Program-made: the position numbers and the translations under genes
DNA from: Marsupella aquatica
Taxonomy: Eukaryota; Marchantiophyta
Length of the DNA: 64,000 nt
NCBI GenBank assembly: GCA_973895155.1
Contig: OZ316896.1
Coordinates: 3,348,001-3,412,000 of the forward strand
Reading direction: 5' to 3'
Shown here: positions 8,397-19,718 of the stretch, one piece after another
Position numbering within the stretch: position 1 is the first letter of the stretch
How the letters are laid out: each line of letters opens with the position of its first letter
The notes under the pieces: model-generated
What the model saw: only the letters and a program-made list of their open reading frames with translations
Database searches by the model: none
Told to the model about the DNA's origin: nothing

Positions 8397-11039
8397 TCAG
8401 TCATCACTGGGACTGCTGGGAGAGGAATCCGCTTCTAGGAATCTGGTCATTTTTTTGAAAGCGGCTGCTGACTTTAATAGCCTTTTTCTCTCCAAGTGCT
8501 TCTCAATGTAACCAGCAAGATCAGCATTCAGCCCTCTGTCGTAGAGAAATATTTGGAAGTTATTCACCAACTCGTCCTTGCCATTCCTGCATCAAGAGGC
8601 GAGGACCACTAAAGATTCAAGTCCCAAAACTCATCCCTAAGTTCCCAGGCAAAATATGTCAATTTGAATGTACCCGCTTCAGACAGACTTTAGATAACAT
8701 CAATGGCAGCAAGAAACCATTAATGGACGATGCCTACCAAGACATCCTTAGATAAAATCATATTCACCTCTGCATATGAAAACTTTAGTTTGGGACTGTG
8801 AGGTAGATACCTGTGAGAATTATCAATCTAAACCCTCAAAATCTGATGAAATTCAGACAACAGTGGAGGCTCATACAAAGAAATTCAACCAAATATCAAG
8901 TGTACTTCATAAGGATTGACCCCTCAGAAGCACGGATAGTATTTAATCATTGCCTCCACGATGTGTAACAAAGAGACGAGGTGACTTCATTTTATGTATT
9001 CCTCGTTTCATTTCAGTACTGCTGAATACCAAAAGATAAGACGAACACCTATACCTACCGGTAGGATCTAAAATGGATCAACCAACTAAAGACTCATACA
9101 AAGAAATTCAACCAATATTGAGTATGCTTCATCAGGTTTGAACCCTCAGAAGCGCGGATAGGATGTAATCATCGTCCTCAGTCTCTCGAACCATCCTACA
9201 TACGAGAATCAGCCAAGAGAGGACAACATAGCTAACAGACATCTCCGCGTCCGAGTAGCAAAGTATTCATCTCTCCTAAGCACACGTCCCTACCGTTCAC
9301 TACCATCCTTCGCGTCAATGTCTTACTGTGTCATCCCATGCATTGTTGATATTCACTAAAGCGCTGCTGGTTTGGTTTTTTGTTCAATCCGTCTGTTAAC
9401 GCGCGCTTTTCAAAATGTGTACAACAGTGACCCTAAGCCTATCTCAGTTAATACATTGTCTGAATAGCGGTGTCAACTTGTTTTTTTTTATCGAAACGTC
9501 TTCAACTGTTGACTCCCCTATTAAAATATAAGCCATTAGCTATAATTCATTGAGCCATCGTAAACCGTTCTGTAAATGACTCAGAAACTAACGAATGGTA
9601 GACTGAGAAAACGATTACTAATTACCACGGAATGAGACATCAATAGGATTGGGTGACAACTCATACGAAGAAATTCAACCAATGTGATGATATCTTCATC
9701 AGGTTTGACCCATCAGAAGCGTGGATACAATTTAATCATTGCCTTCACAGTCTAGCCTCCAGACATGAAAATAAGATGCAGGTTGGTACAAGGTGAGGGA
9801 ATGCTCTGGTCAAATTTAACCCACAAACAGGCATTTATAGAGTGAACTTCAATCATCTATGGCCATACATTTGGTACCAAACTCACAGAACAATAACAAA
9901 GTCTTGTACACCTACTTCAAAATGTATGTGGAAGAGGCTTACGAGAAGTATGGGCGGTATATTGTCTGTTCCTTGTCTTCATATTGTAGATCAACTTGGT
10001 GAATGGCAAAACCATCCCAGTAACACTCGCATCTGATTTCGAGAGTGGGAGATACGCCACCTTTCGTGATCAAAATCGTCAGCTGCAACATCTTCGTTCG
10101 ACTCTCCGGGTCTTCACCGACTTCCGGCTTGCACTGATAATTTTTTCTCACTAGTTGCAGAACACAAGACATAGTGATGTCTTCCAACCCATAAATTCTG
10201 GTCAACATCATCTCCATCTCTCCAGGTTCGTCCTTCACAATTGTAAACGGTTTGGGTGGTTTCCTCTATGTGATGTTCTGCAAAACACTTCGACACGACA
10301 TCTATGTCAAACATTTTATCCTACGATAAGGTTTCCAGACACTCTGGAAATAGCTCTAGACATGACAGAAAGCGGGTGACAATCTGCATGAGGTACAGCG
10401 GAAGCAGATGTGCCCAATGGGAAGCACATAACCAAAAAAAACCATATTGTCTCACAAGGCTTGCTCAAAGGGAAAGAAAAAAAGGTCTAGGATTGGCAGA
10501 ATCAGGGAGGATTAATCACAACTAACCAAGATGTCAAGATCCTTCTGGCAACAATAGGCATGAACAAGCTTACGCTGCCTAAGTGCAAAGCAAGTATCAC
10601 TTTGTAATATGTGCACTTTAAAATTAGGTTCTAGAAGAATGTCATCCACTGGACCTCAGTATAGTGCACACTTGGACAAACCAAGGAATAATCCCAAAAG
10701 AAACGATGTCTGGACACATAATGATCTTCAGCATCAGAAAAATCCAGCAATAGAACAATGCAGAAGAAAATTTGCCTACATCAACTTACAGATACAAGGC
10801 AGAACTTGGCAGGGAATACCGTAACTCACCAGCAATCGCTTCGTACAGTCTTTGACCTCGCAACGAAACACGTGCAGGAGACCCTCATCTCCTTTGTGCA
10901 AGCCAATATCTACACCTTTTACTGCACAAGAGGCAAAATGTGACTTCTGGACACGCGACGGATACAGAAAACAATCCCTGGTTGCTGTTGTTGCTACTGC
11001 TGTGGGTCCATTCCACGCGAGTTTTGAAGTCTTTGAGCG
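8397..11039 (-). CDS. MAM33/p32-like mitochondrial protein gene (spliced; 5' end unresolved)
   Basis: Three exons on the minus strand: 11039-10830, 10265-9943 and 8586-8397 (stop TGA at 8399-8397). Introns of 564 and 1356 bp have donors GTGAGT (10829) and GTAAGC (9942) and acceptors ending CATAG and GATGCAG. The phases join exactly (0, then 2+1). Exon 2 opens with PPKPFTIVKDEPGEMEM..LTRIYG..DI, the family's typical N-terminal strand, and later has SPTLEIRCECYWDGFAIHQV. Exon 3 has FQIFLYDRGLNADLAGYIEKH, the C-terminal helix region of mitochondrial glycoprotein (MAM33/C1QBP-type) proteins, here in pieces under the length limit: NNFQIFLYDRG and LNADLAGYIEKH. The first exon is rich in R, S, T and A and poor in acidic residues, like a mitochondrial targeting peptide, then has DEGLLHVFRCEV, matching the family's first helix. 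No ATG is in this exon, so a further upstream exon is needed. Family members form doughnut-shaped trimers in the mitochondrial matrix. Predicted length is at least 240 residues, normal for the family. Confidence 0.68.
8869..9750. repeat. Three dispersed ~90-bp repeats inside the MAM33-like second intron
   Basis: Related stretches at about 8869-8960, 9091-9180 and 9658-9750 share CTCATAC(A/G)AAGAAATTCAACCA (in two pieces: CTCATACAAAG, AAATTCAACCA), then TTCATCAGG.TTGA.CC, TCAGAAGC and often TTTAATCATTGCCT. The order and strand are the same in all three. Between the first two lies CCTACCGGTAGG, a 12-bp perfect palindrome at 9054-9065. Equivalents start at 36035 and 63204; the last is cut by the window end. 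Confidence 0.7.
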
Positions 11040-12409
11040 CTATCTCCTCAATTGTTGTGGCAGCACGACCTTGTCACCCAATGGCTGAGTTATCACTGGC
11101 GACCACTCTTGAGAACCACTGGCTATTCCATGATTCCCCTGCCCAAAAGCCTGGCTGGAATTTCCACCACAACAACAAAGCCGAACTCCGATCCTCATAG
11201 GGAGAACAGGGAGAACAAGGAGAACAGGGAGGCAACTCACAATGGAGCTAGGTAGCTTGTGATCGAGCAGCTCGCGATTGTAGCAACAACAGATTGAGCA
11301 CATCGCGATTGTAGCAACAACAATTTGAGCAGTAGGCGATTGAACTCTAGGCAAATGAGCTCCAGGCGATTGGGTGCGTGATTGAGCAGGCAATTGTAAC
11401 AACAGGCAGCAAGCGACTGAACTAAGCAGCATAAGGCAATGGACCTAGGTAGCTCACGAATTGAGCTGAGCAGCAATGTCACCCAACACCTTTCTCTTCT
11501 AGCAATGGAGCTCAAGAGTGCAAGCAATGTCACCCAGACCCTAAACTCTTCACAACAATGGAGCTCAACAACGCAACAATGCAAAGCAACAATGGCGGGG
11601 GGAAAAATAGAATTGAGCAGCACACATTGGGGCTGGGCAATGTGTGGTGCGTCCCATGGCTCCCTAAACCCAAGAAACCCCCCAGCTCAAGCCGATTCCC
11701 GCAGGTTTCGTGCTTGGCGAGGCCGTTTCCGCGGCTTAGCGGCATGGGACGCTGCTAACCTTCTACTACTACTATTAACATTTTACACACATATACTGGA
11801 CAGATCCTTCATCGGGTCATGAGATACGTAGCCGGCCTAATATAGGCCTTCCCCTGTCTTCCCCTGTCTTCCCCTCCGTCTTGTTAGATATGTTTGGATT
11901 CCGCCGCCGGAATGATCCCCAATAGGCTTGGTTAAGCCGCTAAGACCTCTCTCAGCTCGACACATCCAACTCTCACTCCCCTGCTTACTTTCCTTCCTTC
12001 TGTTGATGTGGGCACTCTTCACACAAGTTAATGCGACACACAAATAGCAAAATGACTCATTCTGACTGAGTCATACCATGCACTTGCCATACAAACAGTA
12101 CATCTCATACACAAGTTCTGCGAACTAAGCCGTGAGGCCAACTCTATTCAGCTCTTAGGCATGAGGAAACATGAATATACACAAGGGTCACTGTATGACT
12201 AACCGAGAGCTTCTCGTACTACTTGATCCCAGCCCGGCTGGTGCAAACTAAAAACTTGCTAAAGAAGAGGCCCTGAGCTCCCCGCTGCCCAGGTACTTAT
12301 CCTGGTAGTGGATCCGCCATTCTTTGCATCGTAAGCCTAATCTACTTAACAGTAATCTACTTGCCCGAATCTACCTATGTACAGCAAGGCAGGAGCACAA
12401 GTGTTGCTC
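11040..12409. other. Spacer with degenerate CAA/GCAAT-rich repeats
   Basis: No convincing gene, though the missing first exon of the MAM33-like gene should be near its left end; a donor-like GTGAGT on the minus strand is at about 11240. From 11230 to 11640 short diverged repeats recur, such as GCGATTGTAGCAACAAC (twice near 11270 and 11305) and CAATGTCACCCA (near 11475 and 11525). CTTCCCCTGT-type 11-bp units occur three times at 11848-11880. ATGACTCA and TGAGTCAT form a hairpin at 12052-12074. The equivalent region is 38206-39576. Confidence 0.6.
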
Positions 12410-14921
12410 CTACCAGTGGGACCGCAATCCCACTAAGCTAAGTGTCAGGGCCGCTCCTGGTTCTGATCCTAATCCTAAACGTGGAGATCCGCGCCCGCCC
12501 TGCCCACTCACGCCTCCTCCCTCCACGTCCGCCCTCCCTAAAAGGAACGGCGCCCTTGCACCGTCACGACACCGGTGGTGGATCCTTAATGGACGCCCCA
12601 ACGCTTCCTCCTCAGCCACTGCCGTAGGTTCATTCTCTGACAGATTACCTGCCCTTGACTGAGTCAACTCTCCATCGGCCTGACTGGGTCCACCTTCGGC
12701 TTCAGCCTCGACACCGGCCTCGGCAATACCCACGGCTTCGGCCTCAGCCACTCCCTCGGCTTCGGCCTCCCCTTCCCCTAGGGTAGTTGGATCCCTAGCC
12801 GTGACCCTGTCTGGGGTCGGTGCTGGGTCTACCTCCTTGATCACCACGGCCTGTGAAGTCGTATTACTCCTTGACCCTGAAGGTTTCCGCTTCTTCTTCG
12901 TTGGTGGCTCGGCAGCTGGTCCCTTCCCCTTCCCACTTACTTCCGGCACTGGTGCAGGTGGCGCGGCTTGTCCTTCGGCAATTACCACCTCTGGTAACTG
13001 GTTTGTCCCAACGGGAGATGGACCTGCTGCAGCTAAGCATTTAAATACTGCGGCTTGTTTCTTCAGCCGCTCTGTTTGGTTGTCGGCCCGCCGCTGTAGG
13101 TTCTCCATCTTCCTCGTGATTTCCTCCAACTCCTCTTGGGTTCATCCAGGTCCTTACGTGCCCCCTCCAGCTCGTTTTTGGCCTCCTCCTGCTCCCTGTG
13201 GGCTTCCTCCAATTCCTTCTTCAAGGTAGCCCTCTCCTCCTGGGTTGCTCTTAGCTCCTTGTCGAGCTCTGCAATGATGACAGACTCCATCTGGTTCATC
13301 TTGGCGTAAGTCTATTCGAGCATCTCGTCCTTCTCCCTTAGGTCGGCCTTGAAGCTGGCCGTCAGGGACGCAAGCTCCTGCTGCAGCGCCATAATCCCTT
13401 GATAGGATTTCCCTAACTCGGCCTCCTTCTGCTCAAGGGCTCCGCGGATTTTCTCGAGCTCCCCCTTCAACGCCCATTCCTTTCTTTGGGTCTCCGCCAT
13501 GGCCCGGCTGTTGGTTGTTATGTGGGCCTCCTCTGTATTCTTCAGCTCTCGCTTCCACTTCTCCCTCTCTTTGATCGTGTCGGCCAACTCTCCCTGCGTC
13601 TGAGTCAGTTTATCCTTGATATTCTGATTATCAGCCTGCGCGGTGTCCAACTGCCCCTGCATGATGTTCAGCTCATGCTGTTTAATCCGCAGTTCATCTT
13701 GGGCTTTCTTGGCCGCCCTTAGATCTTCAATCTCGGCTTCCATCCTCCTAAGCCGCCGAATGACCTCATCCTTCTTGCTTCTCTCTAAAGCCACCGCTTC
13801 TTCTAATTGGTGCTTCTCCAACTGCTCCCTATGGAAAAAGGGTCCTACCTCCAACTCCTCTCCAAAGATGCCGAGCGCAAGTTCCCCACACATCTCACCA
13901 TACTCCATGGCTCTATTCTTAGCGTAGGTGGAGTAAGTAGAAGTGATCGGCATCGCCCATCGCGGCCTCTGCTCCCAAGCCGTCTTGCGGATCTCTTCAA
14001 TCGTGGCTAGAGGTTTGCTTCCTTTTTCGGCTAGCCGCCTGATGTCCTCCGGCCAATCTCCTCCTGGTAAATCCTTTTCCCTAGCCAGGGCTGCTTCTTG
14101 GTATCAACTTTGGTCTTATTGCCTATCGGCAAGCCAAACACTTCGGCAATTACCTTGGGAGTAAGATAGAAATCCTTCCCATATATCCTCGTGCAATTGG
14201 TCTCGGGTTCCCATGACCCCACGAATTCTAATAGGTCTGACTCCGGTACCTCCGGCTTCAGCCATGGTAATCTTACAAAGGCCTCTAAGCCGGATCCGGC
14301 CATGAAGCCTTGGTACTTCTTGGTCTGCATGGCCGTAAAGCATGCATCCTCCTCCCGTGCAAAATGTAGTTGCACCTCCACCGGTAGGGTTGCCGCCCAG
14401 CCCTTCCAGGTGTCATCCCTGGTTGGAATGGCCTTGATGGGATCGACCTCCTCCTCTTCAGCTTCTCCCTGCCTCCTGCTCTGTTGCTCGGCTGGCTTCT
14501 TTGGTGCCGCCGACCTCGTTCTTTTTGTCGGGGTGGCTTCATCGTTGACGGCTCCCTTCCTCTTCATCTCTGCTGCTGTGGAGGTTTCTCCTAGCACCGT
14601 TGCCTGGGTCCACCTTTCCGTGCTACCCTTTAATTCCCAGTGTATGTCATTGCAGTTCTTGATGGCTTCTCGGATGCCGACGACGTTGTCTTTGCAAAAC
14701 AGAAGATCGTCAAGTTGATTGGAAGTAGGCGTCCACAGGAACTCGTCCTTGATGAGTTCGCCTCCTAAGAAAGCCGTCTTCTACAGCTCCCACAATCGAG
14801 CGAGCTCCTGCCGTTATCGAGCTGCCCTTTCTGATTCCTCGTCCTCGTAAGTCTTGATGTACTCAGTTGCCCGTTCGAACAGGCATCCCCAGAAATGTGC
14901 CGCTTGATTGACGTTGCTCAT
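12410..14921 (-). pseudogene. Decayed coiled-coil mobile-element ORF, plant transposon-like
   Basis: Minus-strand reading frame starting near the ATG at 14921-14919 and continuing with several breaks. The N-terminal part has an NLS-like MKRKGAVND..PTKRTR segment (from 14567) and a globular stretch with GKDFYLTPKVIAEVFGLPIG, reminiscent of domains in plant transposon-associated proteins. The middle (13953-13063) is a long coiled coil rich in E, K, L and Q. The end has KKKRKP and a low-complexity EAEAEG stretch. Breaks: TAA at 14816-14814, TAG at 14783-14781, a frameshift near 14100, TAG at 13314-13312 and a frameshift near 13145. All three nonsense codons can arise by C-to-T change from glutamine codons. 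No reverse transcriptase or transposase catalytic domain is visible, so the class of element is unknown; a gag-like role is one option. Confidence 0.55.
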
Positions 14922-15297
14922 ACCCTCCTTAGGTCGATCGTCAGTATCTACTCTCTCCCCGAGTGCTTGCCTAAGCAGCTGACAGTAGTTGGCCTCCCGT
15001 AGTCGTCTGCCTAGTTCGTGCTCGCAAATGAGCCACTATCTCCTGCAAGCGCTCCTTACCCCTCTCCTCTGCCAGTCCTTCTTCCCGTTGATCCTTCCTA
15101 GCCGCCGACGCTTAACGCGCCCTAACCCTAATCGAGTTTTCACCCTCAGCGTCCTTACCTCCGGCCTCGGCCCGGGTTCCATGGTTGCCCCTAATTGTTT
15201 ATATTTTCCTTGTTTTGTCCCTATACTAAGGTGTTCCTAGGGTGCCTTCCTGCTTTACCCACTTAACTGGCCGAGTGATTCCTGTCTAGGCATCACA
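14922..15297. other. Upstream flank of the decayed mobile-element ORF
   Basis: Minus-strand fragments of coiled-coil-like coding sequence continue here in shifting frames, up to about 15100, so the original ORF probably began further right. I find no terminal repeats that would mark an element end. The equivalent stretch is 42089-42464. Confidence 0.4.
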
Positions 15298-15715
15298 GGG
15301 AGCAAAAGATGTCGAGATGATAAAAGAAGTTAAGGAGAAAAAAAGACGTCGAGGAGAGAAAAGATATCGAGGTGAGAAAAGGATGTTGAGATGATAAAAG
15401 AAGTCGAGGAGATAAAATATGTTGAGGAGAGAAAAGATGTCGAGGTGAACAAAAGATGTTGAGGTGATAAAAGAAATCAAGGAGAGAAAAAGATGTTGAG
15501 AAGAGAAAAGATATCAAGAAGACAAAAAATGTAGAGCTAGGTGAGAAACACATGTCCAGGAGAGAAAAGATTTTGAGAGAAATAGATGTTGAGATGAGAA
15601 AAAAATTGAGGAGAGAAAATATGTTGAGGTGAACAAAAGATGTCAAAGGAGAACAAAAGGTGTTGAGCAAAAAAAATGTAAAGTAGAGCAAAAGATTTTG
15701 AGGTGAGAAAATAAA
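15298..15715. repeat. Purine-strand degenerate minisatellite, block 1
   Basis: Diverged units of about 18-22 bp related to AAAAGATGTCGAGGTGAG fill this block. The plus strand is almost all purine apart from the GATGT.G core. The opposite strand yields a long, low-complexity ORF full of L, F, S and H that is a product of the repeat, not a gene. Equivalent block: 42465-42882. Confidence 0.85.
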
Positions 15716-16554
15716 TTTGACAATTTTTCCACCCTTACTTGCGAATGGAAGGGGCAAGATGAAGCCTCTCCCTTCTCTTTTCCCATACATATCCCGCTTA
15801 GTTCCCCTTTCCCCTTGCCTCTTCCCCTCTTCATTTTGCTTCCCAGGCTTTCTTTGGGATGATAAAAGTCCAATTTTGTAAGATGATTGCGGTGAAAAAC
15901 CATAGGAATATTTGTCATAGTTTATGGGTGTGAAATCCTCATTATCTTGGCACAATATATATACAAATATAAGTATTTGGGGGGATAAAAATCCTAAATT
16001 ATCCCCCTTTCTCCCATTCTTCTCTTTTCCCCACCTTTTTAACATGTCTATGCTTGAAATTTTTCCCTTAAATTATTTTGTTTTCCTTTTATCTTCTCCC
16101 TCCCCTTTTTTTTCTAAACCCAGCCATTTTCTCTCCAATATCCCATCATCTCTCATGAACACAATTATCAGTTTTACATTCTAGTACAACCTATAATCAT
16201 GGTACTTTCAAGTACATTTGTCCTTCTTGAAGGTGTACCTGAGTCTTTTCTCTTTGTGCATGTACTCTAAGCAAGTGTACGTGAGCCTCTACCATACCAA
16301 TTAGTGTCAGATAGGAGAGGCAATGTGATAGTGTTGCTTGCATCTAAGAGTGATAAAAAACAATATTTTAAATGGACAATTAGAATTGGATCCTGCTTTT
16401 TTAATTTTTGTGAGTAGACAAAACCCAATAATGGCGGGATAGCATATTACAGAGTTAGATGGAAAGAACCTCACCATCACTCATGATTCATAAACTAAAT
16501 GTCGAGGCAACTCATACTGCTGTAGTGTTGTAGCCCAATGCTTGTGTGTTGCAC
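15716..16554. other. Spacer between the two minisatellite blocks
   Basis: Pyrimidine-rich on the plus strand around 15770-15840 and 15990-16140, the reverse bias of the flanking blocks. I see no gene. The equivalent stretch is 42883-43721. Confidence 0.6.
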
Positions 16555-17150
16555 AAAAGATTTCAAGGCGGGAAAAGATAGCAAGGTGAGGAAAAGAAGT
16601 TGAGGTTAGAAAAAGATAATTATCAAGGAGAGAAAAGATGGCAAGGTGAGAACCCGGGTGAGAAAAAGATGCAAAGATGAGGAAAATATATCAAGGAGAG
16701 AATAGATGTCAAGGGTGAGGAAAAAATGTCTTTGTGAGATAAAGATTCCAAGGTGAGAAAAGATGGCGAGGTGAGGAAAAGAAGTCGAGGTGAGAAAAAT
16801 ATATCGAGGAGAGAAAAGATGGCAAGGTGAGAACCCGGTGAGAAAAAGATGCAAAGATGAGGAAAAGATGTCTTGGTGAGATAAAGATGTCAAGTGAGAA
16901 AAAGATGGCAAGATGAGAAAAAGATAAGATGTCAAGGTGAGAAAAGATCTTGAGGAGAGAAAAAGATGATGACAAGGGGAAAGTTGTCAAGGGTGGGAAG
17001 AAAATGTTGTGGTGAGATGAAGATGTCGATGTGAAAAAAGATGTCAATGCAAGGTAAAGACTTTTAAGGAGAGAGAAATATGAAAAGGCAAGAAAAATCA
17101 AGAGAAAAAGGTGTCAAGGCAAGAAAAGATGTCGAGGTGAGGCAAAAACA
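16555..17150. repeat. Purine-strand degenerate minisatellite, block 2
   Basis: Same unit family as block 1 (GAGAAAAGATGGCAAGGTGAG type). A larger sub-repeat of about 180 bp is visible: GAGAAAAGATGGCAAGGTGA followed by GAACCCGG and GTGAGAAAAAGATGCAAAGA at 16630 and again near 16815. Equivalent block: 43722-44317. Confidence 0.85.
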
Positions 17151-18828
17151 TAATTGTAAGCTTTGCGATATAGTTGTTGAGACATTTTATGTGTGATCCC
17201 GACCATACAGATTGTGTGGTCATGTTCAATACCCGTGTGTTGCACTTAAGATGTTGTGTAAACGATGTCATTGCATAAAAGATGTGGAGAGCGTGAGCTA
17301 AATATATAGATGATGGTAATCGAGGCACATGCATTTGCACAACGCTAGGTCTAAGGTGACATCCCCACTCCTCCTCATGGCCTCCTGCCCCCCCTCCTCC
17401 CGCTCTCCTCTTCCAAGGCTGTCCCTTTTCTCTCCTTTTTCCCTCTTATTCCTTACTTAATTTCTTTACTGTATTTTCATCTCCACTTGCTCCACTTTGT
17501 CTCATCCCTTCCACCTAGGTACTTATGGGTGGTAACACAATATATATTTAGCCCCTCACCCATGGGTGCATCAATTAATTTCCCCTCCCTACTTTGAACT
17601 CTATGGCTTCTAGTCTTGTCCCCTCATAATGGTGTCCCAAGTGCCCCTATCCCAATGACAACACATGGCACCCAAGTGCCCCCATCCCAATGACAACACA
17701 TGGCACTCACAGAGAGCCTATGCCATATCTCCTTATGCCATATCTTTCTCCTAGAGAATCTAAGTGGTATATCAAAATACTTGTTTTGTCTCCTTTGGAT
17801 ACCAAAGTTGTATGGTTGTTCCCGTAACTCAGTCCTTACGGCCAACTTGTAACTTGTTCCATCCGTATTTTGAGACAACCTATTGTAGTACTTGTTGTCA
17901 GTAGTGGAGGATTTGTGGAGGGTTTAATTTGTCTAGATGCCGGAAATAGAGGCATTCATGGAATCTAGTTTGGCAATTTAAAGTCCATACAAAGCAAAAT
18001 GAGTGTAGAGAAATTGCTTTACATTAGAAGCTAGAATGTAAGCCAAAATGTGTCAGGTCTAAAGATAATAATACAAAACCCTATTTGGAAAGGGCACTTG
18101 AGTACATTCTCTTCTAAGTTTTTGACATTGTCTTTGATTCCATCCAAAGCAAAATGAGTGGGGAGAAATTGCTTTACATTAGAAGCTAAAATGTAAGCCA
18201 GAGTGTGTCAGGTCTAAAGATAATAATACAAAACCGTCTTGTCATTAGAAAGGGCACTTGAGTACATTCTCTTCTAAGTTTTGACAAACGTATAAGAAAA
18301 ACATACCCACTAGCAGATGAATAGGATAGTTCAGGGTTTTGCCTTCAAAAGAAAGTGCTTGTTCAAAGTGTTGTTACTATGAAAATGTTATCTGCAGAAA
18401 AGACCAGCAAGTGGCCCACTAGCATATGAGTAGGATAGTTCAGGGTTTTGCTTTCAATGAAAGTTCCTGTTTAAACCGTTGTGGTTGTGAAAATGTTATG
18501 AGTTGGAACTTGCACTAATAAATGGTTGCAAGGTAAAAGTAGCATGGGGGAGTAGAATGATCCTGATATGAAAATGTTATCATTAAAGCATCTCAAAGGC
18601 TGGAGTTAACAAGATAAGGCCCTCCCATACCTCCAATATTATAGGAACTGCCGTAAAAGTTAGGGAGTTAAACTTCAGTTACCAGGAAAGCCCATGGGCT
18701 GAACACTTAACCTGTAACTTTCCCACACCTGCACGGAAACTGTTACGTGTGTAGCTAGGAGAATCATTGAAACGGTCTTTGCATAGAGGATCTCAAATTG
18801 GAACATGCTGCTCCACTTGAGAGATTTC
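17151..18828. repeat. Non-coding stretch with three short tandem duplications
   Basis: Direct duplications: 35-bp period at 17636-17705 (CCCAAGTGCCCC..), 155-bp period at 17985-18287 and 109-bp period at 18306-18515. The last two are diverged by several substitutions and small indels, so they are much older than the 27-kb duplication. No gene is visible. Equivalents are 44803-44872, 45152-45454 and 45473-45682. Confidence 0.8.
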
Positions 18829-19215
18829 TGATTCCCATTGTTTGTCCCTGGCTCCGTGTCGTTAATTTAATCGTTATCGGGCGTAACTACATTACGTACT
18901 GTAGAAGGACATAACTTTTCATAATGCGTAAAGTTTTCTACCTTGTTCAGATTAAAGTTTGAGGAAGCTTAGAAAAGAAGTCAACAATCCCCCCTCTGGT
19001 AATCACACATCAAAATGTGTTGCATTCATTGAACATCAAAATGTGGCTCTATTCATTGATTGAAAGAAAAAAAACTAGGGTTATCACACTTTGCAGGGGT
19101 GTCATACATAGTATATGTCAGAATTACCGAGACCCCAACAATCCGCAAAGAACAACTTGACCCGAACGCTGTGAGGAAGCTTCCAAAGCAGGCGGCAGGA
19201 GGAGTAAATGTCTTT
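18829..19215 (+). promoter_or_regulatory. Diverged copy of the gene B promoter module
   Basis: TGATTCCCAT at 18829-18838, followed by GGCTCCG and ACTGTAGAAGGA, and then GGAAGCTTCC with AAGCAGGCGGCAGGAGGAGTA at 19175-19205 (shown here in parts: GGAAGCTTCC, AAGCAGGCGGCAGG), parallels the module upstream of gene B. Both are followed by CACGTTTTCA. This suggests a once-duplicated gene start whose promoter remains. Equivalent: 45996-46382. Confidence 0.45.
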
Positions 19216-19423
19216 GCAAAGTTATATTCATGGTGGTAATTCTAAAAGTCCAGCACGTTTTCAGGTTGTATAATTCTCCCATCTGGACCCCATCTGGAAT
19301 CAAGGCCAGATCGACCCCACTGCGATCTGAAAAGAAGTCAATCTGGACGAATTTGTGGCACTGACTGTTTCATGCATTTCCACTTTAATCACTCTATCAC
19401 GGTACCACACATTCAACTGTTTC

Positions 19424-19718
19424 ATGGACGACGCGGAGGTGATCGAGATTCCTGACGATATCAGTAATTGATGAGGTAGCCTTTGATGAGCCTTTGCGGC
19501 ATATGTTTTACATTTTTTATGAAACCCAATAACTCGGATCGCAGCAGCCTAGCTTCTCAATCACAGAAACTGGAAGATGTAAAGGGTTTGATGGCTAGCC
19601 AGGCAAGCTCGCTGGAAGCTAGCCTTGAGTTCTCCAATCCACGATCACACTGCTGTACCCTCAGCACGAATGAATGTCACCGCCCAAATAATTATGGAAG
19701 CAAGAGGACAGTGGCATT
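19424..19718 (+). pseudogene. ORF downstream of the promoter module, cut by the copia insertion
   Basis: A short ATG ORF (19424-19471, 15 codons, acidic) is followed by an ATG ORF from 19486 that stays open into the LTR at 19719. The latter is serine-rich with a helical stretch (QSQKLEDVKGLMASQ). Beyond the element, the same frame would continue from 24748 and meet TAG at 24782-24784, giving about 90 codons before the insertion happened. I do not recognise the product, and it may be only part of a spliced gene. Equivalent: 46591-46885, with the distal part from 51915. Confidence 0.35.
19714..19718. repeat. Target-site duplication GCATT of the copia element
   Basis: GCATT directly precedes the 5' LTR and recurs directly after the 3' LTR at 24743-24747. 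A 5-bp duplication is standard for copia integrases. Equivalents are 46881-46885 and 51910-51914. Confidence 0.93.

Noticed and set aside
9121-9160. tRNA-like GGTTTGAACC segment
   Set aside because: It is part of the 90-bp intronic repeat; no cloverleaf or A box is found around it.
12052-12074. ATGACTCA/TGAGTCAT hairpin as a regulatory site
   Set aside because: Eight-base arms in non-coding sequence with no nearby gene start; chance is adequate explanation.
12801-13229. Plus-strand ORF opposite the mobile-element coiled coil
   Set aside because: Shadow of the minus-strand coding sequence; proline-, serine- and glycine-rich as expected from the complement.
15293-16045. 250-codon minus-strand ORF
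   Set aside because: It is mostly a translation of the purine minisatellite and has no family features.
15298-17150. CRISPR-like array
   Set aside because: Units are diverged, adjoining and of variable length, with no unique equal-length spacers and no cas genes; the setting is eukaryotic.
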